A DNA stretch of 64,000 bases from Chionis minor (taxonomy: Eukaryota > Chordata > Aves > Charadriiformes > Chionididae): NCBI GenBank assembly GCA_013398295.1, contig VZSF01008843.1, positions 57,217-121,216 on the forward strand, in the 5' to 3' direction. The notes under the pieces are model-generated. The model was not told the DNA's origin. It searched no databases and saw nothing but the letters and a program-made list of their open reading frames with translations. Below are positions 11,701-22,453 of the stretch, one piece after another; the first letter of the stretch is position 1, and each line of letters opens with the position of its first letter. The position numbers and the translations under genes were made by a program.

Positions 11701-14529
11701 TTGAGGTTGGGGTTTTGGGGTGTCTTCCTTCTGTTTGTGTCAGGCGGATGGAATCCCTCCATCATTCCCCTGGGGAAGGGACGGGAACATCTGGAGAGCA
11801 GCAGGAGAACTGTGACTCATCCTGCAGCATCATTAACTTCTTATAGCTGGTTATCATCTCCCTCTGATAAGGAGAGAGCAGCATCCATGGGGTCAGGCCA
11901 GCAGTAATTGGCTGGGAAGGCTCCAGGGTTAACCCTTCCCCAGCTGAGCATCCCTGAGCTGCTGGGGCGCAGCCGGTGCTGGGGAGCAGCTTGGAGCACC
12001 CCCGGGTCGTGCTCTCAGCCCAACCCGGAGCCCAGCTCACCACGTTGGCTCCAGGGAAAGGAGAGGAGCTAGGGCAGGAGGATGTCACTGCACCTCCAGG
12101 AGGACAGGGGCAAGAGGCTAATGGCTATTTCTAGCCAACGTGCCAAGGAGAATGGTGCCACGAGCAATCAGTCCCTGTTAGCAGGGTGTAAATCTCCTCA
12201 GTCTACCCATCACGCCTCTCTTGGGGTGTAAAGATGTTTTTGAGTTTTGCTTTGAAACCGGCTGAGCCTTCCCTTTGAACACCCCCCAAGCCCATGTCTA
12301 ATGATGCAAATGAGCTAATTAGGCCTCGGTGGAGCCCGGGGCTGATCGCCTGGGGCCAGCGCCTGGCAGCCGCCCCTTCCCTGCACAGAAACAGCTTGCG
12401 GCTGCTCTTCCCAATCGGCACCAGCATCCTTAAGGCAAGTGACAGGTCCCTGCAGAAACTTCTGCAGTGGGCAGGGGTGAGCAGCCGGGCTCCCCCTGAG
12501 TGAGAAGGGGCTTGGGGTTTGCCCGGCGCATCCCGCTGATGGGAGCAGCTCTCTGCAATGAGACCCCAAGACCCCTCCCAGCAGCATCCCTGGATTTCAG
12601 CCACACGTTGCGGGGTTTCAGCCCAAAAATGGAGGTTGGAGCATCTTGCAGGATCCCTGACACAGCTCTCCTCGCCCTGCCCAGCTGGAGCCAACCTGCC
12701 AGCTCATTTCTCCAGGCCAAGTGCTAGCAAAAATGGGGAACTGGCTGCTGTCCCCCACCAAACCCCAGTAGAAATAATCCTTTTGGCCAGCTAAGAAGGT
12801 CCAGAAGCGTGGCTGGGAGACAGGAGCGTCAGCACGGGCCAGAGCAGGGCCAGGATGCAGCAGGCAAGACCTGGCACAGCCCAGCCCACCTTGTGGATGC
12901 TGAGGGCAGAGTGGCCCATGGGCTGATGCTGTGACATCGCGGGGGGGGCCAGAAAGGCAGTGCCCGCCTTTGCCCTGGGTTGCATTCGGCCACACTGGAT
13001 GGTCGCCTGCCCCGGCGCGGTGGCATCTCTCCCAGCCGTCCCCGTGCTGCCCCTGGGCACAGTTCCCAGCCAGCCGGGTGCTTGCTCCTGAAAATGAGGT
13101 AGTGTCTCCAACGGCTGGGTTAAAGGCTTCGCCGGGCATTGGTCAATCTGTTTTCTCTCCGGTCTCCGAGCCAAATGCCAAGCACTGTCCATAAGGGACC
13201 CGCTACGGCTTCTTTTTCCCAAGCAAGAGGAGGGGGAAGCGGGCAGCCTCCTGGGCTGCATGGCCCATGGTGGGGACGGCCCAAAGAGATGAGATCAAGG
13301 TCAAGGTGCCCAAAACCAGCCTCAGCCAGGAGTTAGGGAGCTGCTCCCCATCCCAGCCCCACTGGCCAGGCACCTCCAAAACCACGCCCCAGGAAACAGC
13401 TTTTCTCTGCATTTTTGGGCTTACTGCCCCAGAAGGGAGCACAGCCACACGCAGTCAGGTGAAATGGTGGGAGACTTGAGGCATTCTCTACTGGAAAATG
13501 GGGGGCTGGGAGATGGAGCATCTCCCAAAATGGCACCGATTTCAGTAAAGCTGCACTTGGGGGTAAAGACACAGAGAAGGGAGGGGAAGGTGGCTCAAAG
13601 CACAGCAAGTCCACCATCATCTTCTCAGTCACAACACACTGGGCCATTTGGGGCCCGACGCCTCATCTTTAAGACAGTGCAAAATTTGTTCTTTTTTCAA
13701 TATTCTCATTTAGAAGAAGTGAGAAATTCAGCTTCTACAAACGAACTATTTCAAACAATCCCAAATATCTTGGGCTTTTTTATTATCCATCCCCCCCCTC
13801 ACGATTTCTCCTATGAGAAGAATTTCAAAACAATTGCATTTGGCTCCAGTTCGAATCAAAGGCAGATTTTGAAACCTCTAGATCTTTGCAAAAGGGACCG
13901 TTACCCTCCGGGCAGCCACCTCCTGGGCCGGCTGGGCTGAGAGACCTCCAAGAAAAACGCATGAGGCAATACCAAAGGATGCTAAAAGGGCTCTTCGCCC
14001 TGGACCTCAGTGAAGCAACGTCCCTGTGCTGGCCTGGCTGCGGGGCTTGGATGGACGTGTCCCACTCTTGGGCTCCTGCTGGACCGTGGGACACTTCTGC
14101 TCGGAGCGCTGCCTCCATCCCGATAGCAGGCTGGGTGGGCTCAGCCTCCCCCAGGCACTTTGACCCATCCCTGGAGCATCCTTCACCACCTCCCCCAGGG
14201 CAGCTGCCTTTTGGGGCACATTTGCAGTGTTTCAGGCTTGCAGGGGGTGACGTGGGCCTTCAGCAATGTGCATTGCCTGGGTATCATAACCCTGTTCCAT
14301 GGATACATTTTCCCAAGCAGTTCCTCCAGGGATGGGGGCCCTGAATATTTGCTGGGGGCGAGTCTTGGCAGTCAAATCATGGGCTGCCACCACCTAGGAC
14401 ATGGGGAAATGGGCAAAGAAATTGGCACCCATATCCAGAGGAAGGCCCGCAGGGATGGAAGAGCTCCAAGCTCTGTGCAGCAGGGGCAGCACCACGGGCT
14501 AAGGTCTCCCACTGTGTCTCTCCCTGCAG

Positions 14530-14661
14530 ATGCCTCAGCCGTGGACATGGACCTGTACGATGCCCAGACGCTGGCAGAGGCCCTGAAGTGGTACCTCCAG
14601 GAGCTCCCATCGCCCCTGATCCCTCCAGCTCTCTACAGTGACTTGGTCCACATGGCTCAAG
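14530..14661 (+). CDS. PIK3R3: Coding exon 4: BH domain core
   Basis: This 132-base exon sits between the strong acceptor tgtctctccctgcag and the donor GTAAGC at 14662. It completes Asp164 and encodes residues 165-207, ending in phase 1. The peptide matches the p85alpha exon that starts DTPSVDLEMIDVHVLADAF: here it reads DASAVDMD, then DAQTLAEALKWYLQELPSPL, then IPPALYSDLV. RhoGAP-fold proteins carry the LKxYLRELPxPL type motif at this place, and its form KWYLQELPSPLIP is well preserved here. This is the best-conserved part of the BH domain in the window. No stop or frameshift. Confidence 0.93.
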
Positions 14662-15197
14662 GTAAGCACAGCTAGGCTCCCCCCACGCCCAGGACCTCTG
14701 TGAGGCTGGAGAAGCTTTGAGAAGCCCCTAGAAAGGCTCTCCAGCATCTCCAGGGCAGCTCCTGACCCCATCCCCTGCCTGATGCTGTGCTAAGGGCAGA
14801 TCCCGAGAACGACCACTGGGAACGTCCCCTGTGCCAGAGCAATGCAGTAGCTTTTGGGAGATGGTCCAGGAAAGTGAGGGGAGACCCGGTGGGCAGCTTT
14901 GCCCCCAGTACAGCAGGGTCCTTTCCTGCTGCAGTGCCCAGAGGAGGAGGTGCTGCCTGCTGGGACGGGCGGCTGCCAAGGCTGGGTGATGCTGGCTCCA
15001 GAAGAAAGCATTATTACAATATTTTGGCTCTGTTGCCTGGGAATTTTTTACTGTAATCTCGTTAACTCTTGGCTTTATATGGGCATAGAAAATTCTCCGC
15101 TTTTTCAGCTTAGTGCCATTAGGAAGTGCGTTTAGCTTTCCTGCAAGCTTTCCAGCCTCTGTACAAATGTACGAGACCGGCAAAGTTTTGGTTTTAT

Positions 15198-15336
15198 TTG
15201 AACTTTTTTCAAATAAACAGGGCAGGGCTCATACCCAGGTCAGCAGAGTCCACGATCCATTCCAACAGGAAGCCTGGACCAAAACCCATTTCAAATGAGT
15301 CCTCGCAGAGCCACTCATCCCCTTCCAGCCTGAGGC
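15198..15336. repeat. 139-bp direct repeat, copy 1
   Basis: This copy matches 17335-17473 at 137 of 139 positions, with differences at 15203 (C versus T) and 15317 (T versus G) and no gaps. Flanks differ completely on both sides. No terminal inverted repeats or target-site duplication were obvious. On the - strand it holds an open frame of about 41 codons ending in TGA near the low-coordinate end, followed by AAATAAA just outside the repeat (about 15191-15197). The origin is unknown: a short local duplication, two insertions of one repeat family, or an assembly artefact. Confidence 0.92.
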
Positions 15337-17334
15337 CCCACGGGCATCACCAGGCACACGTGAAGCCCATGTCCACTGTGTTAGGTAGGACCTGAACCCC
15401 TTGCCACCAGGATTTTCCCTTTCGCACCAGCTCTCGTCTCCCTGCCGGTTGCTGCAGTATCCTCCATCCCTATGCACCACCTCCCCATCCTAAGCCAGAT
15501 TAGTGTTTGGGCAGATCATGCTCTCAGCTGCCTTAAGAGGCACTAAAAGATCACCTGTGGCCAGATCAGCGTGGCCTTTTCCTACCATGTCCTGGTGGGA
15601 AAGGCAACGGGCTCTTCATGGCCTCTGGCAAGGCAGGAGGGAAACACAGAGAAGATGGGGGATAACTCTAACCCCATCCCGCGCAGAGACACGGGAGCCA
15701 GGAGAAATACCCCTGGGGCTGGTGGCACTGCTGCCTTCCCCTCACCCCTAGGAGAGAGGAGAAATCAAAGGCTGCCTCCCTTCCAAGGATAAAAACGCAA
15801 TTAGGAAGCAATTAGCTGGGTTGCCTCGTTAAGCGACTTCAAAGGGAAGCGCCTTTCCTTGTAGCCTGTCCCAGAGCTGGCTTTGCTCCTGGCACAAAGG
15901 GTGCAGGAGAAGAAGGAGGGGGCAGGAACAGAGGCAAAACCGATGGGGATTTCTCTGGAACTTGAAAAAAAATAATAAAAACACAAGTCTTCCAGAAGAC
16001 AGTGCTGGGTTTTGGCGGTCTGCCCTGCAAGCAGACTCTTTCTGCCCTAATGGAGGCTGCGGGCCGGAAAAGTGGCAAGCTGACCACCTGTAAAAAGAGG
16101 TCCAAAATATTCCCAGATTTCCCCCTTGGCTGTGCACCTTTCCCCTGCAGCATTCCCCGGGTGCAAAAAGGTGCAATAAGCAGCTGATTGGGGTAAGGAA
16201 GGCCTGCAGTGAAGCCAAACATCCCATAGGAGCAGCTTGTTGGATACTGGGGCACACAAACACCCCATCACCATCCCAGCCGGATTGCGGACCTGCTTCA
16301 GAGGAGAACCCAGACCCCCAGTTCCTCCATCCAGCCCCAAGGATGGATGCCGGGAGCTGGCTGGGCATCGGCCAAGCCTCAGCCCTGGTGCAAAGAGGTG
16401 CGGGGAGCTGAGTCAGCTCCCGGCAGAGCCAGGCTTTGAAGCCGGCTGAGAGCAACACAGCCCTGGGGACCCCCCTGTCCCCTGCAGATGAAAGGGCTGG
16501 ACCAAGGCAGGGAATGGAGGCTGGCTGGAGAGCGCCTGTTTCCCGTGCCCGGGACCGGACCACAGTTCCAGGCCGCTGAGCTCACAGCTCACAAGACCAG
16601 GGAGCCCTGGCCAAGGCTGCCAGAGGGCACTGGGGGCACAGTGGGATGCAGGTGGGAAGACAGCGAGGCTGTGGGCTGCTCAGAGCACCCACGATGGGGA
16701 TTCTGGCAGCACCTCTATGATGTGCAACACCATTAGGTGCCTGCTTTTATTCACCTGGGTAATTCAAGTATCACTGGAAGTAGCTGTCCCACGACGCTGC
16801 TATGTTTCACGGGGCTACAGGGGCCTCACTATGGCCATGCCTGTAGCTCTCAGCCCAGGTGCAGCTTTTTTTCTCTTCAAAAACCTTTTCCCTTCCCAGC
16901 TTGCTTTTGCTGCAAGGGAGGGCTGAGCCTTTAAATTCGGCAAATCTTCCAGCTGGTGGCTATTTCCCCACCTTTGCTTTGCTCTGTCTTTTCCATGGCT
17001 ATGCTGTGCACCAGGGCAGAGCTCTCGCAGCTCTTCTCCGTCAGAGCAACAGGGAGGGGTGTTTAGCTGCAGCCCCTGCCAGGTGGGCAGCTCAGCCTCC
17101 CGTGCTCCCTCCCTGATGGTGCCGAGAGGCAGAATGTGCTAAAATCACCCTGCAATCTGATCTGGGGTGCTGCGAGTGGGTAAATGGGGCTGGCAGCCTT
17201 CAGTGAGAGGAAGCTGAGGCTCCATGGGCATCACCTCTGTGTGCCCTGGGGTAACAACATGTCCCACGGGGAAGGGATAGGCTGCAAAGAAACCATCGTG
17301 GGTTTGGGGGGAGAGGTTGAGTTGTCAGGTTGAG

Positions 17335-17473
17335 TTGAATTTTTTTCAAATAAACAGGGCAGGGCTCATACCCAGGTCAGCAGAGTCCACGATCCATTCC
17401 AACAGGAAGCCTGGACCAAAACCCATTTCAAATGAGTCCTCGCAGAGCCACTCAGCCCCTTCCAGCCTGAGGC
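17335..17473. repeat. 139-bp direct repeat, copy 2
   Basis: This is the second copy, offset by exactly 2137 bases from the first, in the same orientation, ending 158 bases before the next coding exon. The same - strand open frame is kept, with one codon changed, but the AAATAAA that follows copy 1 is absent here. Confidence 0.92.
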
Positions 17474-17631
17474 TGGAACAACTGTCAGGTTGTTTTGGGG
17501 ACCTGTGGGGAGCAGAGACCTGCCACAGCTCATGCCATGTGTGCTGGCAGGTGCTAGACTCCCATGAGAGACAAGGGGATGCCTCAACCTCCCAAATTAA
17601 CCTTTCTTCTCCTGTTTCCCCTCTGCTGCAG

Positions 17632-17833
17632 AGACCCTGGGCCTGGAGGAGTGCGGCCAGCGAGCCAGAGCCCTGCTGGCCCCCCCAGCCCTGCCACAGC
17701 CGCAGGCACTGCTCCTGCGCCAGCTCGCCCGCCACTTCTGCCGCCTCTGCCAGGGCACCCGCAAGAGCCGCCTCTCGCCCCGGCTCCTCGGCGAGCTCTT
17801 CGGGGAGCTGCTTCTCCGTCCCACGGCAGCCAG
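17632..17833 (+). CDS. PIK3R3: Coding exon 5: C-terminal BH domain helices (diverged)
   Basis: This 202-base exon has a strong acceptor (tttcccctctgctgcag) and a GTGAGG donor at 17834. It completes Glu208, encodes residues 209-274 and ends in phase 2, as the p85alpha exon ending in FRFSAA does. The chain is rich in Leu, Arg and Ala: ALLLRQLARHFCRLCQ corresponds to p85alpha LTLQYLLKHFFKLSQ, and SPRLLGELFGELLLRPTAA to ARVLSEIFSPMLFRFSAA. Arg270 lies where p85alpha has an arginine (near 274) used in GTPase-related mutants; this alignment is my inference. Length and helix spacing are kept, but identity is clearly lower than in the SH3 exon. p85beta is also diverged here. No disruption. Confidence 0.88.
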
Positions 17834-18201
17834 GTGAGGTGCCCCTGCCATGCACGGGATGGGACAGGCAAGAGAAGGGTGCCCGTAGCCAGGCACAGAC
17901 ACGCTGGCCCCCAGCTAAGCTGGGTTTGCTGGATGACAGCCCACCAGTGGCTCAGCCCCTGGGTTTTCCAAAGGGGGAGGCCAAAGCTGGGAGCCCCCAT
18001 CCCGAATGTGACGCTCTGACATCACACCCGTTCCCACGATGACCATGTGTAATGTCACACACGGGACTGGGATACATAGCATTGCCCCAGTCCCACAAGA
18101 GATCCATCGGGGCAGCTGGCTCCTGTCCCAGGGGCATGGGGGTCTCTGGGAGGGCTGAGCTGCCAGTATCCTCATGGACACCACCCTGCTTTACCCCGCA
18201 G
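17834..18201 (+). other. Intron 5 of the SH3-BH transcript (368 bp)
   Basis: A short intron from GTGAGG to the acceptor gctttaccccgcag. No other feature was seen. Confidence 0.8.
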
Positions 18202-18287
18202 CACCGAGGCGAGCCCCGAGCTCCGCGCAAGGATCCTCGAGTCCCTCATCGTGGCTGGCGAGGCAGCAGAGGTGCAGGCAGCTCCTG
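18202..18287 (+). CDS. PIK3R3: Coding exon 6: end of the BH domain and linker to the shared PI3K-regulatory exons
   Basis: This 86-base exon completes Ser275 from phase 2, encodes residues 276-303 and ends in phase 1 at the donor GTAAGA (18288). The peptide, ARILESLIVAGEAAEVQAAP, aligns with the p85alpha exon ending in IKVIEILISTEWNERQPAP, directly before the ALPPKPPKP of the shared exons. The next in-frame codon would begin with G and be completed by the shared exon, as in p85alpha. No such exon (ALPPKPPKP or the nSH2 motif WYWGDIS) follows anywhere to 64000, so the transcript must splice over at least 45 kb, past the p55gamma exon. If joined to the usual shared part of PIK3R3 it would give a protein of about 730 residues, the normal size for p85. 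Confidence 0.88.
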
Positions 18288-19859
18288 GTAAGAGATGCCT
18301 GGCCGGCGGCGGAGGTGGTGCAGGGGGGGGCAGAAGTGAAATTCAGGGAAGCGATAGCAGCATGTCACGGGGTGGTTTCGGTGGCAAGCACGGTGACGGG
18401 AAGGTGCCTGTGTCCCTGCAGTGGTGCCCAGGGCTGTGCTGGCTCCCTGGTCAGGCACGCTGTTTCATTTTCCCTCCCTCCCTTCTCCTCAGAGAGACTG
18501 GTTTTGGGGCATTTCTTTGCAGTCCCTCGGAAGGTTTGCAGCTGTTTTCTTGCTTAATGTCTGTGTTGCTGTTCTTTGGTCCCAGTGTGGTGCAAGCGGG
18601 TCCCACTCCCCCATTTTGGGGGCTCGGTAGGTGTGGGTACTCTTGGTCGGGGGCTGCATTGCAGCTTGTTTTGGTGAGCAGGGATGTGGCTGTGGTCTGG
18701 GAGGAAAAAAATACCAATGCAACCATAAAATGGCAGGACGAACTCGCTACAGGATCAAATCCAGGTTTATGATTTTTGACTTGCGTTTAGTTTTTGGGTG
18801 TGCAGAGTCACACTGCGTGCATTGACGCACTGCTGCTTCCCCCGTGGGGCATCCCTGGGATGGGGACAAGGATGGGCACTTGTCCCCCACTTCCCCATGC
18901 ATGGGAAAGGAGATGGGAGCCTGTGGTCTTGTGCCGATGTTAATGACCCCACCCAGCCTTCACCCCCCAGGCTGCAGTTCGGCCTCTTTTATTACCAACA
19001 CCAGCATCTGCCTCCAGCATCTCTTTGCTCTTTACTTCTGCTTCGGTGGTTGAAGTCCCAGCCCTCTGCTAGCCACTTTCTCCTGCTACATCTCTCCTGC
19101 TTGGTGGCATCTCATGTCCCATCGGTGTCCAAAACCGAAGCGCGTGTGCCTTGTGCCCTCTGCAGCACTCCAAGGATGGGAGGCAAGCGGTCCATCCAGG
19201 CAGGGATGTACGTAGGAGGGAGGGTGCCCAGTGGAGCACAAACTGCAGAACCTGAGCACCACAGAGGTCCATCCCTGTGGGATCCCATCTCCTGGCAGCT
19301 GCTGAGATCCATCTGTGTTCCTGCATCGAGCTGCCCAGACCCCCAGGAGGCACAACCGCTTCCAGCCCTCCTGCTTGGAGATATGTTGGCACTGGCCCCA
19401 GTGAATCCTGTCTCCTTGTGATGTATCAGGGTCCTTGTCATCACCCTGTCTCCCTGGGGGGTGGCTGGGCCAGGCAGGATTACGACTCTTAATATTCCTC
19501 GTAAATCAGCGCTTTCAGACCTGTCATCTTATTTATTGCTCTCCCCCGAGCTCTCGCCCACGAGTTTGTCAGGCTCTGTATGGCTCTTCCACCCACTGAT
19601 CCAGATGTTGGGCAGCTGCAGCCCGGCGGTCCCTGGAGTCCCCGCTGCCGTCCCCAGACCCTGCTCCGTCACTGGTCACCCCCACCCCAAAATAAGCGGA
19701 GAGGTTGGGCAGGACTCTGGGGTCTTCATCCCCTTTCTGGGTCAAAAATCTCCTCTATGGGCACACCCTCATGTGGGCGCCCCACAAGTGTGGGGCAGGG
19801 CAAAGGGCACCTGGGCTCACTGCCCCACGGCCAGCCTCGTTGCGGGACTGTGGATACAT

Positions 19860-20270
19860 CCTGCCACCTCCCCTCTCTTTGTACCTAAAAGTGAGGATAT
19901 TATTACTTGGCTGTCATCACATGACATGTTGGGAAGCTTAATTAAATGCCTGCAAAGCGTTTTTGAGAGCTGCGGATGAAAGGGGATATATATAAAGTGC
20001 AAAGAATTATTATTAGCGGTGGGGTCCGTGTCCCAGCCCCAGTCCCATCGCCCCGGCCCCGCTCCCCCACTGCCCCCGCGTCCCGGCACCGTGATTATTT
20101 TTGTGTGTGTGTGGAGTTGTGGTTTTATAATTATACATGTAAAATAGCTATAAATACCCTGCAATAACACGGCGGGTGTGTGCGCATGGCACAGGAATAG
20201 GAGTCGGTAGCTGACATGGAGGAAACCGTGGTGTGACCTCATTCTGACTCAGGCGTAAATATACCTCATG
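19860..20270. promoter_or_regulatory. AT-rich island with TATA-like and AP-1-like motifs (candidate regulatory element)
   Basis: Within GC-rich intron DNA this block is AT-rich and contains TATATATAAAG at about 19987-19997, ATTATTATTAGCGG, a C-rich patch at 20025-20090, then TTATAATTATACATG, CTATAAATACC and TGACTCAGG (about 20247-20255). The density of AT-rich transcription-factor-like motifs suggests a conserved non-coding element. Conservation cannot be tested from one sequence. Confidence 0.25.
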
Positions 20271-21147
20271 TGAACAGGCGGCTGGGGGGTTTGGGGGCAG
20301 CTGGGAGGGGGTTTGGGAGCTGCTCAGGGGCTGCAGGGAGAGCGGCCACCTTGGCAGTGAGGGTCATGTTTTGGGTGAGGTCCGAAGCTGGCTGCTAACC
20401 CCGAATGGGCTCCCGCGGGGTTGGAGTCCCTCCTCTTCCATGCGTCCCGGGGCTTGGGTGTGAAAATCATCAGGAATAAAAATGTAAATCATGAAATCTG
20501 GTTCCTGGAGGGGCTTCCTTGGGCAAATTTGCTGCTGTTGAGTTTGCGGCATCCCTTTCTGCAGCTACTGCTCCTGGGGGCGGGGGGTCTCTGCAGCCAC
20601 CTGTGGACAGGCTGCGAAGGCGAATGGCATGGGATGGGTCGGTGGTGCTCCGAAGAGCTCCTGAAAGCTCTTCCCAGTGACTGTGGGATGCAGCAGTGGG
20701 GTCATGCCGAAGGCACTGGTTTGCATAGGACAATGCTATGGGTCAGTGGCAAAGCTGGGATGGAGCCAGGAGCTGGGCAGCCATACACAGGCCATCTCAC
20801 CGTGCTCTCCAGCAAGCCCTCCCGTGCTGGACAATCCAACCCAGCAGCATGGGGACATTCCCCAGCCCCATGGGGGCCCGGGGGGGGACACACAGGGCCC
20901 ACAGGAGGACCCCAGAGCCTGGAGAGGGGGGCGTTTCCCAAGCAGGGTGAGGGGGCAGGGGAAGGCGAAGGGAATAAGTGATGCAAATACCAGCTCAGCT
21001 GAAGGAAGATGACTTCATCTCCTTTTCCTCTCCTGGTGCTATTTATAGCCACTTTAATTTACTCCCCTTTGCTTTATTATCTCTCCAGCAAGCCGTTAGC
21101 CCTCAGACAGCAGGATGCCTTTACTCACCATGCAGCCCAGAATTCTG

Positions 21148-21247
21148 AAAAAAAACAAAACAACAAAAAAAAAACCCAAACAACCCAAAAAAAAAAAAAA
21201 CACAAACCAAAAAAAACCACCAACCCCCCCCCACCCCGCCCCCCAAA
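21148..21247. repeat. A/C-rich low-complexity tract
   Basis: The tract is made of A-runs separated by single or double C, ending in a C-rich stretch. This is simple sequence with no recognisable element attached. Confidence 0.85.
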
Positions 21248-22430
21248 GTGGGGGCAGGCAGGGAAAGGCAGCAGAACACTGGGGGCAGGAACATCGCCGT
21301 CCTGTGGCACAGGTTTCTGGAGAAAATGAGAGGGTTTCCGCTCCTTTTGGGGAAAAGAGAGAGAATTGGGCAAGGGAGATGCCTCCTTCAGAGCGGTGGC
21401 TGGAGAGGACAGGACTAAGGGTGCCAGGGTCCCCTCCTCACCCCAGGACAGGGGCCACTGTTTTGCTGGACCCCGCTGAGGCAGCACCCCTTCCTCCCCC
21501 AGGACCCCCAGCCCTGCCCCGCTTTACGTGGTATAACGCCAGCAGGTGGGGATCAGGCTCCAGCACCCAGCCCAAGAGCCCGGAAAACACCTTCCCAAAG
21601 AGCAGGTTTGGCAGCCGCGTGCCATGGGGAAACCAAGGCACGGCCTCCCCATGGAGTCACTCTCCCAGCAGCTCCAGAACCCAGTCCCTGGGGGACATGT
21701 CGGTCCCCAGATGTCCAGCCCTGAGCCCAGCACCATGGTACCCCCCACCTCAGCACTCACCAGGGATGGAGGCCACAGGGCTGCGGTGGTGCTGGCAGTG
21801 GGCGACGTCTCGCGATGTGACACGCTGGGCACTTCCCAGCCCAAGCCCCATGCAGGCACCTCTGTGACAGCATCACTGCCAAGCAGGACTGCCACGTTAA
21901 ACCAAATTAGAAGTATCTGGCTTTGAACTTTTTAATTAACTTTTTTTCCTGTTTGCTTTCTTCTGAAGCCAAGGGAAAAGCCCATCCTCTCGCCCTCCCC
22001 GGCTCGCGTCTCAGCGTGTTACGGTGGAGGCTGCAGACTTGGATGTGGTGGGGGTGATGAGAAGGGAGAAGAGGGTTTGCCAGGAAGGCCAGCCAGGGGG
22101 TACAGACTCCCACCTGCCCAGGATGCTGGGGGAGTATCCAGGCGCCACTCTGCCTGCGTCGGAGCATCCCCGCACAGCTGTGAGCATCCCGCCACTTGGC
22201 CTGGCACATCGGCCCCGGGATGCCTCCGTTTCGCGTTACCCCTTGGTGTTTCATCCCCTTGAGGCTGCCAATGGGGGTTAAAAACAGCCAGGAAAAAGCC
22301 CAACTGAAAACCCCCGGGTGTGGAGCAGCGTGGGGAAACCGTGGCCGAGTGGTCCCCTGTGCTCAGACACCTGGTTCTGTCTCCCCTAATTTGCAAATAA
22401 TACAGAGAAAATAAATTAACGCTGGGGAAA

Positions 22431-22453
22431 GGGGGGGGGGGGGTGGGACAGGN
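22431..22453. repeat. Poly-G run with an unresolved base nearby
   Basis: There are 13 G at 22431-22443, then a short G-rich stretch with an N at 22453. As at 8730, an N beside a long G-run points to sequencing difficulty. Confidence 0.85.

Larger units (their letters stand above)
5875..14529 (+). other. Intron 3 of the SH3-BH transcript (8.7 kb)
   Basis: This long GC-rich intron holds no recognised exon. Its contents: a GC-rich island at about 6400-6850 (listed separately); poly-G with an N at 8714-8749 (listed separately); an AT-richer patch with TATTTATACC and AATAAA at about 10320-10510; an octamer ATGCAAAT at 12304-12311 next to TAATTA at 12316-12321; and an AT-rich island at about 13660-13890 that could be an old, unrecognisable repeat or a conserved element. 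Open frames here look like chance frames of GC-rich DNA. Confidence 0.6.
14662..17631 (+). other. Intron 4 of the SH3-BH transcript (3.0 kb), holding both copies of a direct repeat
   Basis: No exon was recognised between the donor at 14662 and the acceptor ctctgctgcag ending at 17631. The notable content is a 139-bp near-identical direct repeat (15198-15336 and 17335-17473). The rest is GC-rich, with a somewhat AT-richer patch around 15000-15210. Confidence 0.65.

Noticed and set aside
728..18287. Calling the SH3-BH exons PIK3R2 (p85beta)
   Set aside because: The peptide has p85beta-like traits, but the SH2 exons that should follow closely in a compact PIK3R2 are absent over 31 kb, and the next family exon is that of p55gamma. 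Position and matching phase favour PIK3R3, though misassembly remains possible.
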